Below, in pieces: positions 6,383 through 12,782 of a stretch of 22,108 nt of DNA. A model generated the notes under the pieces. That model was not told where the DNA came from and made no database searches. It was given only the letters and a program-made list of their open reading frames with translations. This stretch comes from CAYXVB01 sp964467785 (GTDB lineage: Bacteria > Bdellovibrionota > UBA1018), in assembly GCA_964467785.1 (NCBI GenBank), contig CAYXVB010000050.1:1-22108 (forward strand). The letters are read 5' to 3'. Position numbers and translations under genes: made by a program. Position 1 is the stretch's first letter. Every line of letters starts with the position of its first letter.

Positions 6383-6820
6383 ATGAATCGTGAATTGGAT
6401 CTTTTCCGCGGCACCTTCGGGAGTAATGCCTGGACGCCGATTCGGGAGTTCAATCGGCTCTTCACCGATCTCGCGGCCAGCGGGGATCTCCCCATGGGAT
6501 ACGCCCCGGCCTGCGATCTTGAGGAGAATGAAAAAAATTACCTCCTCACCATGGATCTCCCGGGCGTCGTCAAGAACGACGTGAAGATCGAGCTGCACGA
6601 CCGGCAGCTGATCGTGACTGGCGAGAAGAGGACGGAAAAAACCGAAGACCGCAAGCTCAGGCATTTTGTCGAGAGGACGTATGGAAGCTTTCGTCGCGCC
6701 TTCACGTTCCCCGCTGAGGTGGACGTCGAACACGCGGAAGCCGCGTTTGATAACGGAGTCCTCACGGTCACGGTGCCCAAGGCCATCGGCGCAAAACCGA
6801 GACAGATCAAGGTGACGTGA
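6383..6820 (+). CDS. Hsp20/alpha-crystallin small heat-shock protein
   Basis: A 145-residue ATP-independent holdase chaperone of the cytoplasm. The short N-terminal arm (1-35, MNRELDLFRG...) is followed by the alpha-crystallin domain (about 38-138): ACDLEENEKNYLLTMDLPGV at its start, DVKIELHDRQLIVTGEK, ERTYGSFRRAFTFP, and the diagnostic A-x-x-x-N-G-V-L block (AAFDNGVLTVTVPK). A short tail KPRQIKVT contains the I-x-V motif used for oligomer assembly. Start: ATG 6383 has AAAGGAGG at good spacing; the frame extends to a GTG at 6344, but that lies at the predicted transcription start and lacks a binding site. It is monocistronic: own -24/-12 element upstream and a strong terminator downstream. 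Confidence 0.96.
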   Translation: MNRELDLFRGTFGSNAWTPIREFNRLFTDLAASGDLPMGYAPACDLEENEKNYLLTMDLPGVVKNDVKIELHDRQLIVTGEKRTEKTEDRKLRHFVERTYGSFRRAFTFPAEVDVEHAEAAFDNGVLTVTVPKAIGAKPRQIKVT

Positions 6821-6854
6821 AAACGCCCATCTTGTGAAGTCAGTCTCTCAAAAC

Positions 6855-6916
6855 CGCGTTCCCGTCCGGCTCTCCCCTTCCCTGAGTGTCATTCCGGCCG
6901 GGAGCGCGTTTTTTTT
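6855..6916 (+). terminator. Intrinsic terminator after hsp20, probably bidirectional
   Basis: CGCGTTCCCG (6855-6864) pairs with CGGGAGCGCG (6899-6908) with one U-G pair, an inner CCGG/CCGG extension is possible, and eight Ts follow (6909-6916). Read on the minus strand, the same stem is followed by GGTTTTGAG, so it may also end the convergent methyltransferase transcript whose stop is at 6919. Confidence 0.88.
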
Positions 6917-6918
6917 GA

Positions 6919-7530
6919 TCAAGGCTTTCGCGCAAGCACCTGAACCACCGCGCTCATGCCGCGGTGCCCCTGGCCCTCGTGGACTTCGCGCAGGCGTTCT
7001 TCGAGAATTTCAAACTTAAGCCCTTCGAGTTCTTCTTCGAGACCTGCGCGGGTCATCATCATCTCGGCCGAGGGCGGGCCGCCTGTCTTGTAATTGAGTT
7101 GCTCGGGTCTGTACGCTTCAAGAATCAGAACCCCACCGGGCTTAAGCCCCTCAACACAGGCGCGATGGACTTTGCGGCGCAGCGCAGGAGGCAAGTGGCA
7201 CCAGATCGAGACGATCGCGTCCCAACGCTCGTGGCCGATGTCGTACTGCGCGAGATCCGCGACCCTGGCGGTGACTTGAACGTCTTTTTCTCGCGCCAGC
7301 CCCTCAAGCTTTTTCAGACCGACCGCGGAACCATCGACCGCGGTCACCCGGTGCCCGCGCGAGGCGAGAAAAACGGCGTTGCGCCCTTCGCCTTCAGCAA
7401 GACTCAACACTTCCGAATCCGGCTTGAGCCGGGACGACTGCTCGCGGAGGAAGTCGTTGGGCTCGGTTCCGTAAAAAAATGCCGGGGCGTTTTCGTAGCG
7501 CTCGTCCCAAGGGTTCGATGAAATGCTCAT
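6919..7530 (-). CDS. Class I SAM-dependent methyltransferase (TehB-like)
   Basis: A 203-residue soluble Rossmann-fold methyltransferase. N-terminal WDERYENAPAFFYGTEPNDFL is typical of the TehB/thiopurine-type subgroup. Motif I is VLSLAEGEGRNAVFLA (about 41-56); the acidic residue of motif II is in VTAVDGS; later blocks are DAIVSIWCHLP and the post-motif LKPGGVLILEAYRPEQL. The substrate is not deducible; related proteins act on tellurite, small thiols or unknown metabolites. No Shine-Dalgarno is visible before ATG 7530; translation may depend on coupling to the NUDIX gene, whose stop is 32 bp upstream. It is the last gene of a minus-strand group and ends at the terminator shared with hsp20. 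Confidence 0.9.
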   Translation of the reverse strand: MSISSNPWDERYENAPAFFYGTEPNDFLREQSSRLKPDSEVLSLAEGEGRNAVFLASRGHRVTAVDGSAVGLKKLEGLAREKDVQVTARVADLAQYDIGHERWDAIVSIWCHLPPALRRKVHRACVEGLKPGGVLILEAYRPEQLNYKTGGPPSAEMMMTRAGLEEELEGLKFEILEERLREVHEGQGHRGMSAVVQVLARKP

Positions 7531-7562
7531 GGGGTCATGCTAACCAGCAAACAACCGGAGGG

Positions 7563-8033
7563 TCAAGGCGCGGACGGGTCGCGGCTGCGGACCCATTTTC
7601 TTGCCGCGCGCAGCACGCCGCAGTGGTCGAAAGCGAGTTTCGGAGCGCCCCTGGCCGCGCGATCCAAAGGGAACCAGTGCGCCTCAACCGCGTCGTCACC
7701 CGCCCGCGCAACCGCCCGAACCGACTTGACCCAGCCGATGTACACGACGGAAATCGTCCGGCCTCGCGGATCACGGCCCGGCTCCCCCCAGGTTCCCAGC
7801 TGATGGAGGCGCCCCGCATGCAAACCCGTCTCCTCTTTGAGTTCCCGGCGGGCTGAAGCTTCCAGGTCCTCCTCCATTTCGATGAAGCCGCCGGGCAATG
7901 CCCAGGCTCCCGCGAACGGATCGTGTCCGCGACGAATGAGCAGAACCTCGGGATGAGTCCGAGAGCGAAGAAGCACGACGTCGGTGGTCACTGCCGGGCG
8001 AGGGTAATCGTACGCGAACTTTTTAGAAGCCAT
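7563..8033 (-). CDS. NUDIX hydrolase (ADP-ribose pyrophosphatase-like)
   Basis: A 156-residue soluble hydrolase of nucleoside diphosphate derivatives. The full Nudix box G-x5-E-x7-R-E-U-x-E-E-x-G-U is present at residues 49-71 with all catalytic acids (E64, E67, E68) intact. The opening YDYPRPAVTTDVVLL and LLIRRGHDPFAGAWALPGGF resemble the ADP-ribose pyrophosphatase branch that accompanies NAD metabolism; the exact substrate is inference. GGAGC lies about 12 nt upstream of ATG 8033. It is followed closely by the methyltransferase gene and lies 102 bp after the lipoprotein gene. Confidence 0.92.
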   Translation of the reverse strand: MASKKFAYDYPRPAVTTDVVLLRSRTHPEVLLIRRGHDPFAGAWALPGGFIEMEEDLEASARRELKEETGLHAGRLHQLGTWGEPGRDPRGRTISVVYIGWVKSVRAVARAGDDAVEAHWFPLDRAARGAPKLAFDHCGVLRAARKWVRSRDPSAP

Positions 8034-8135
8034 GGGCCGAAGTTAGCTCCGTCAGCCTCGGCGGGCAAGGACTACCGGCGGCGGAGACTGGAGTCCAAGA
8101 CCCAACGCCACAAAAAGCTCCACGTTAAACACGAT

Positions 8136-8483
8136 TCAAGAGGCGGGATAACGGGCATCTACTTCGGCGATGTAATGTCCGTCGAGCGGCGCACGCACCT
8201 CGATCATCCGTCGCGCCGATCCGTGCGGGACGAGCTCCAGCGTGACGCTCCCGCCGTCATACACGATGCCCGACCGCGGATCGCGCAAACGCACGAGCAG
8301 CTGGGCTTCGCCCTCCCCGCCCGAGCGATTACGGACGGAAATGTCCACCAGATAGAGACCAATCTCCCCAGGTACCTTGCTGAGCGTCGCGCTCAAGACC
8401 TCGGGCCGCGGCCCTGAACACGCCACCGAAGTGACGACCACGCTCACGACAGCGGCGCTCACGCTCAAACTCCGGGAACCCAC
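8136..8483 (-). CDS. Small putative lipoprotein, unknown function
   Basis: About 115 residues. A signal-like hydrophobic stretch (SVSAAVVSVVVTSVAC) ends at C22, a plausible lipobox (S-V-A-C). The mature part (about 90 residues) is rich in beta strands: GEIGLYLVDISVRNRSGGEGEAQLLVRLRD, IVYDGGSVTLELVPHGSARR, YIAEVDARY. This is the look of an Ig-like or FxLYD-type fold, but no family is certain. Start: GTG 8483 is chosen because GGAGG lies 5 nt before it and the resulting signal carries an Arg; TTG 8504 and TTG 8468 are alternatives. The chosen start lies inside the last codons of the upstream membrane-protein gene, so the two are probably translationally coupled. Confidence 0.7.
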   Translation of the reverse strand: MGSRSLSVSAAVVSVVVTSVACSGPRPEVLSATLSKVPGEIGLYLVDISVRNRSGGEGEAQLLVRLRDPRSGIVYDGGSVTLELVPHGSARRMIEVRAPLDGHYIAEVDARYPAS

Positions 8484-9444
8484 GGCGGCCTCCAGGCCAT
8501 CCAAAGGAGAATGGCAAAGCTCAGCACCACCATCACCAGCGCCGCGCCGCGCCCATGGAGGAAAGCGGATCCACGCGTTTCTCGCTCCGAGTCAGGCTCA
8601 CGATGCCCAACGGCTCCGGAATGATCGGGAGCTTGTGCTCGCCGCTGTATTCCCACTGCGGAAGAAAAGCCTCCTCCNNNNNNNNNNGATCACGGCGAAG
8701 CTCTTCAAGCTCCTCACGCGAGAGCACTACCGTGGGCCAGAGACCGCGCGCTCCCAGATACTGCTCGAGCGCCTGCGCAAAACTGACAAGCCCGAGGAAT
8801 TTCTCCGTTTCCTCGTCATCGATCTTCTTCCACTCCACGATGTCCGGCCGAATTGGGGGACCGCCTTCCCCAGAGGTTGTCCGTCTTTTAAGAATCCGCG
8901 CGAGACTTTGCTCGAAAAACGCGAAAAGCGAATTCGTTCCATCCCGCACCGACTCCAGATGCTCCACGCGCGCTCCGCGGATGAGCAGCCGCCCCATGCT
9001 CCCGTGCTCGTCGTCGATCGGGATCAGCAGCGGTTGACGGGGAGCGCCCTCGAGCTCGATCACCACATTGAACGCCACCACCGGCCCCGCAAGGCCGTTC
9101 GCCCTGCCCAACCGCCTGACTCGCGCTCGAGTCGCCTCGGTCCGGCCATACCTACGCTCCAAGACACGGAACCAAAAAATCTGCGCCGCCCCCCAGGCTC
9201 CGCTCCCGCTCACCAGCGTCACATAGACAAAAAATAGAAAGAGAAATGCCAGAGTCAATGTCTCGACATTACTCCGCTGCGCGAGCGTCACAAAGAGTTT
9301 GACCCGCGCCGCGATGATCGCAACGCCCGACAATGAAAAAACGAACAGCAGTATGAAGATCCAGCTCAAAGCCCGTACACGCTTGCGACAGTGCGGCACG
9401 TCACGAATCGCGGGTTCGCGGATCACCGCCTGGGCAAGATTCAT
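8465..9444 (-). CDS. Three-TM membrane protein of unknown function, interrupted by assembly gap and apparent frameshift
   Basis: Two N-terminal membrane segments (LSWIFILLFVFSLSGVAIIAA and TLTLAFLFLFFVYVTLVSG) are followed by a soluble region of about 200 residues: FNVVIELEGAPRQPLLIPIDD, then DIVEWKKIDDEETEKFLG, then SREELEELRRD just before ten Ns. After the Ns the same frame continues sensibly (EYSGEHKLPIIPEPLGIVSL...RVDPLSSMG) but stops at 8533, while the -1 frame supplies a clean third membrane segment (ALVMVVLSFAILLWMAW) and stops at 8465. I therefore annotate to 8465 as one gene with a -1 discrepancy in the repetitive GGCGCGGCGCGGCGC stretch near 8540-8553, probably a sequence error. ATG 9444 is preferred to ATG 9501 because the latter overlaps the divergent RND promoter. 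No family recognised. Confidence 0.6.
8678..8687. other. Assembly gap (ten Ns)
   Basis: Exactly ten Ns, a conventional placeholder for a scaffold join or an estimated small gap. It lies inside the membrane-protein gene, so the true length and the reading frame across it are unknown. Confidence 0.98.
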
Positions 9445-9482
9445 TTCAAGGACCCCGAAACCCGTTACTGCAAGACGCAATC

Positions 9483-9511
9483 CTGACAAGAGTCGCGACA
9501 TACCGTATAAA
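9483..9511 (+). promoter_or_regulatory. Sigma-70-type promoter of the RND pump gene
   Basis: -35 CTGACA (9483-9488, five of six consensus bases), spacer of exactly 17 nt, -10 TATAAA (9506-9511, five of six). Transcription would begin at about 9518, the A of the ATG, so little or no 5' leader is predicted. Confidence 0.65.
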
Positions 9512-9517
9512 GATAAG

Positions 9518-12500
9518 ATGACACTTTCAGATCTTTCGATCCGTAAGCCGGTATTCGCCTGGATGCTGATGGCCGCGATGATCATCTTTGGGTGGATCTC
9601 GTTCAATCGAATGGGAATCAGCCAGATGCCGGATGTCGATTTTCCGGTAGTCACGGTCCAAGTCACGCTCGATGGCGCGGCTCCCGAGGTCATGGAGACG
9701 GATGTTGTCGACATCATCGAAGACGCGGTGATGAACGTCCAGGGCGTAGTCAACGTGACTTCGAACTCCAAGAACGGCTCGGCATCGATTTCAGTCGAGT
9801 TCGAGCTTGATCGCAATATCGACGCCGCGCTTCAAGAAGTGCAGACCAAGATCGCGCAAGCCCAACGCCTACTGCCCCGCGAAATGGATCCTCCGGTCAT
9901 CACCAAAACCAATCCCGAGGATCAGCCTATCCTCTGGCTCACCGCCAGTTCCGACAACCTGCCGCTCCCCGAGCTGATGGCCCTGGTGCGCGACCGCATC
10001 AAGGACCAGTTCTCCACGGTCCGCGGCGTGGGCGATGTGTTCCTGGGCGGCTATATCGATCCCAACCTTCGGGTCTGGGTCGATCCCGCCAAGCTCACCC
10101 GCTTTGACATGACGGTCAACGACATCATTTCCACGATTCAGGCCGAGCACTCGGAGCTCCCGGGCGGCCAGATCGAAAACGGAGACAAGCTCCTCAACGT
10201 CCGCACGCTGGGCGAGGCCAAGTCGATCGAGGAGTTCGGGAAGATCTTCATCAACTCCCGCGGCAACATGCCCAACTACAATCCCACCACGCTCTCCCAG
10301 GTCACCCGCATCGAAGAAGGCCTGGCCGAGGTCAAGCGCCTTTCTCGCTTCAACGGCAAGCCGGCCGTCGGCCTCGGCATCCGCAAGCAGCGCGGCTCCA
10401 ACGCGGTCGAGGTGGCGCGCGCCGTCAAAAGCAAGATCGAGGCGGTCAACAAGGGCCTGCCCAAGGGAACTTCCATCGGCATCAACTTCGACACCACCCG
10501 CTTTATCGAGAAGTCGGTGCACGAGCTCAACTTCGCGCTCGTGCTGTCGGTCATTTTCACGTCGATCGTCTGCTGGGGCTTTCTCGGCTCCTGGAGCGCG
10601 ACCTTCAACGTGCTGATGTCGATCCCAACCTCTATCGTCGGCGCCTTCACGGCGCTGTACGCTCTGGGGTTTACGCTCAACACCTTTACCCTGCTCGGTC
10701 TCTCGCTGGCCATCGGGATCGTCGTCGATGACGCCATCATGGTGCTCGAGAACATCGTCCGCCACCGCGAAAACGGGATGAAGCGCATGCAGGCGGCCAT
10801 CTTCGGCACCCGCGAGATCACCTTCGCGGCGATGGCCGCGACGGTGGCGATCGTCGCCATCTTCCTCCCCGTCGCGTTCATGAAGGGCATTATCGGCAAG
10901 TTCTTCTTCCAGTTCGGCGTCACGATGACCGTGGCCGTGCTCTTCTCGCTGGTGGAGGCGCTCACCCTGACTCCGATGCGCTGCGCCCGCTTTGTCGAGA
11001 CCGGACACCGCACGACTCGGATCGGCCGCGGAATCGAAGCCCTGCTCGATTACGCCGCCCGCCTGTATCGTCGCACGCTCGAGGTCGCGCTCGACCATCC
11101 CTGGAAGGTGCTTGCCGCCTCGGTGGTGTTCTTCGGCGGCACGATGTTCGCCGCGAGCTTCATCAACAAGGAGTTCTCGCCCTCGCAGGACCAGGGCACC
11201 TTCATGATCCGCCTGCAGACGCCGGTCGGCTCTTCCTTGCCTTTTACCGACTCCAAGTTCAAGGAGGCCGAGGCCTTCCTCGCTTCCCGTCCGGAGGTCG
11301 AGCGCTATTACGTCGCCGTCGGCGGCTTTGGCGGCGGCGGCGACACCAACTCCGGCGTGATGTTCGTCACGATGAAGGAGCGCGGTAAGCGCCCCAAGAG
11401 CCCGAAAACCGGGAACGAAGTGACTCAACAGGAGTTCATGAACATCTGCCGAGCCTCCATCTCCAAGATTCCGAAGCTCAAGCCCGTGATCCAGGACCTC
11501 TCGATGCGCGGCTTCACTTCCTCGCGCGGCTTTCCGGTCGAGTTTAGCGTGCGCGGCCCCGAATGGGAGAAACTCGGAGAATACGCCCGCGAGATCATGA
11601 GCCGAATGGACAAGTCCGGCCTGATGACCGACGTCGACACCGACTACCTGCTCGGCATGCCGGAACTGCAGATTACCCCCAACCGCCAGCAGGCTTCCCT
11701 GCGCGGCGTGAGCATCGCCTCGATCGGCCAGACGGTCAACGCGATGGTAGGCGGCGTCGTCGCGGGCCGCTATCCCAAGAACGGGCATCGCTACGACATC
11801 CGCGTGCAATTGCCCCACAATGTAAGTCGCGCCGAGGAAGTCGACCAGCTCTTTGTCCGCAACAACCGGGGCGAACGCATCCGGCTCGCGGACCTCGTCA
11901 CCAAGGAAGTGCGCCCGAGCCTCCAGCAGATCGTGCGCATGAACCGCGAGCGCGCGGTCTCCGTCTTCGCCAACGTCAAACAGGGCAAGTCGCAACAGAA
12001 AGCCCTCGAGGAAGTGCAGAAGATCGCGCAGGAAGTATTGCCCGCCGGTTACCGTATCGAGCTGAGCGGCAGCTCGCAGACATTCAAGGAGTCCTTCAAC
12101 AGCCTGATCTTCGCGCTGCTCCTCGGGATCGTAGTCGCCTACATGGTCCTCGGCTCGCAGTTCAACAGCTTCATCGACCCGGTGACCGTCTTGCTCGCCC
12201 TGCCTTTCTCGGTCTCGGGCGCGCTGGTGGCGCTGCTCATCGCCGGGCAGTCGCTCAATATCTACAGCTTCATCGGACTGATCCTGCTGATGGGGATCGT
12301 GAAGAAAAACTCGATCCTGCTCGTGGAATTCACCAATCAGGTACGCGACAGCGGGTTGACGGACGTCAGAGCGGCGTTGCTCAAGGCTTGTCCGATCCGC
12401 CTTCGCCCGATCCTCATGACCTCGATCGCCACGATCGCCGCAGCGATCCCTGAAGCGCTCTCGCTGGGCGAAGGCGCCGAGACCCGAATCCCGATGGCCG

Positions 12501-12667
12501 TGGCCGTGATCGGCGGCGTGCTCGTGTCGACGGTGCTCACGTTACTGGTCGTGCCCTGCGCCTACCGGCTGTTTGCCCGCTTGGGCAAGCGTGACGAAGA
12601 TCGCGTGGAGACTCGCAAGGCCTTCGAGGATGTGGAAAAGATGGACCTATCCCTGGAGACAGTTTGA
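9518..12667 (+). CDS. RND (AcrB/HAE1-type) efflux pump inner-membrane permease
   Basis: A 1049-residue proton-driven exporter, normal length for AcrB-like trimers. The first membrane helix (IRKPVFAWMLMAAMIIFG) and the periplasmic porter sequence QMPDVDFPVVTVQV are standard for the family. Proton-relay residues are present: D404-D405 in GIVVDDAIMVLENIVRH (TM4) and K930-N931 in GIVKKNSILLVEF (TM10). Start: ATG 9518 gives the usual family N terminus; the open frame upstream of it is antisense to the neighbouring membrane-protein gene. No Shine-Dalgarno is visible and the promoter lies immediately upstream. No gene for the membrane-fusion adaptor or outer-membrane channel is within the window, so the pump must use partners encoded elsewhere. 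It could export drugs, lipids or other hydrophobic compounds; substrate unknown. Confidence 0.96.
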   Translation: MTLSDLSIRKPVFAWMLMAAMIIFGWISFNRMGISQMPDVDFPVVTVQVTLDGAAPEVMETDVVDIIEDAVMNVQGVVNVTSNSKNGSASISVEFELDRNIDAALQEVQTKIAQAQRLLPREMDPPVITKTNPEDQPILWLTASSDNLPLPELMALVRDRIKDQFSTVRGVGDVFLGGYIDPNLRVWVDPAKLTRFDMTVNDIISTIQAEHSELPGGQIENGDKLLNVRTLGEAKSIEEFGKIFINSRGNMPNYNPTTLSQVTRIEEGLAEVKRLSRFNGKPAVGLGIRKQRGSNAVEVARAVKSKIEAVNKGLPKGTSIGINFDTTRFIEKSVHELNFALVLSVIFTSIVCWGFLGSWSATFNVLMSIPTSIVGAFTALYALGFTLNTFTLLGLSLAIGIVVDDAIMVLENIVRHRENGMKRMQAAIFGTREITFAAMAATVAIVAIFLPVAFMKGIIGKFFFQFGVTMTVAVLFSLVEALTLTPMRCARFVETGHRTTRIGRGIEALLDYAARLYRRTLEVALDHPWKVLAASVVFFGGTMFAASFINKEFSPSQDQGTFMIRLQTPVGSSLPFTDSKFKEAEAFLASRPEVERYYVAVGGFGGGGDTNSGVMFVTMKERGKRPKSPKTGNEVTQQEFMNICRASISKIPKLKPVIQDLSMRGFTSSRGFPVEFSVRGPEWEKLGEYAREIMSRMDKSGLMTDVDTDYLLGMPELQITPNRQQASLRGVSIASIGQTVNAMVGGVVAGRYPKNGHRYDIRVQLPHNVSRAEEVDQLFVRNNRGERIRLADLVTKEVRPSLQQIVRMNRERAVSVFANVKQGKSQQKALEEVQKIAQEVLPAGYRIELSGSSQTFKESFNSLIFALLLGIVVAYMVLGSQFNSFIDPVTVLLALPFSVSGALVALLIAGQSLNIYSFIGLILLMGIVKKNSILLVEFTNQVRDSGLTDVRAALLKACPIRLRPILMTSIATIAAAIPEALSLGEGAETRIPMAVAVIGGVLVSTVLTLLVVPCAYRLFARLGKRDEDRVETRKAFEDVEKMDLSLETV

Positions 12668-12675
12668 CTTCTTAC

Positions 12676-12701
12676 ATAAACTAATGAAATCTTTAGTTTA
12701 T
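12676..12701. repeat. AT-rich inverted repeat after the RND gene
   Basis: ATAAACTAA (12676-12684) and TTAGTTTAT (12693-12701) form a perfect 9-bp dyad with an 8-nt loop, followed by TAAAATTATTT. It is either a weak AT-rich terminator for the RND gene or an operator in the promoter region of the next gene. The 12668-12720 stretch is about four-fifths A+T by hand count, very unlike its surroundings. Confidence 0.5.
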
Positions 12702-12746
12702 TAAAATTATTTACAAACCGTAACATTTCACGTTAGCCTTAACTTA

Positions 12747-12771
12747 GCGCATTACTTGAAGTGTAATGTGC
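12747..12771 (+). promoter_or_regulatory. Hairpin just before the vWA gene ribosome-binding site
   Basis: GCGCATTAC (12747-12755) pairs with GTAATGTGC (12763-12771) with one G-U pair and a 7-nt loop (TTGAAGT). GGGTGG, the likely ribosome-binding site, begins at the next base and ATG 12783 follows. The stem could stabilise the mRNA 5' end or alter initiation, or the dyad could be a DNA operator. Confidence 0.4.
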
Positions 12772-12782
12772 GGGTGGTAAAT

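Noticed and set aside
5593..6495. 300-codon minus-strand open frame across the heme-protein 3' end and hsp20 leader
   Set aside because: Antisense to a gene with a signal peptide and CxxCH motif; no domain seen and no ribosome-binding site.
9869..11995. 708-codon open frame on the minus strand
   Set aside because: Lies wholly antisense to the RND gene; composition is Asp/His/Arg/Gly-rich without family motifs, a typical shadow of GC-rich coding sequence.
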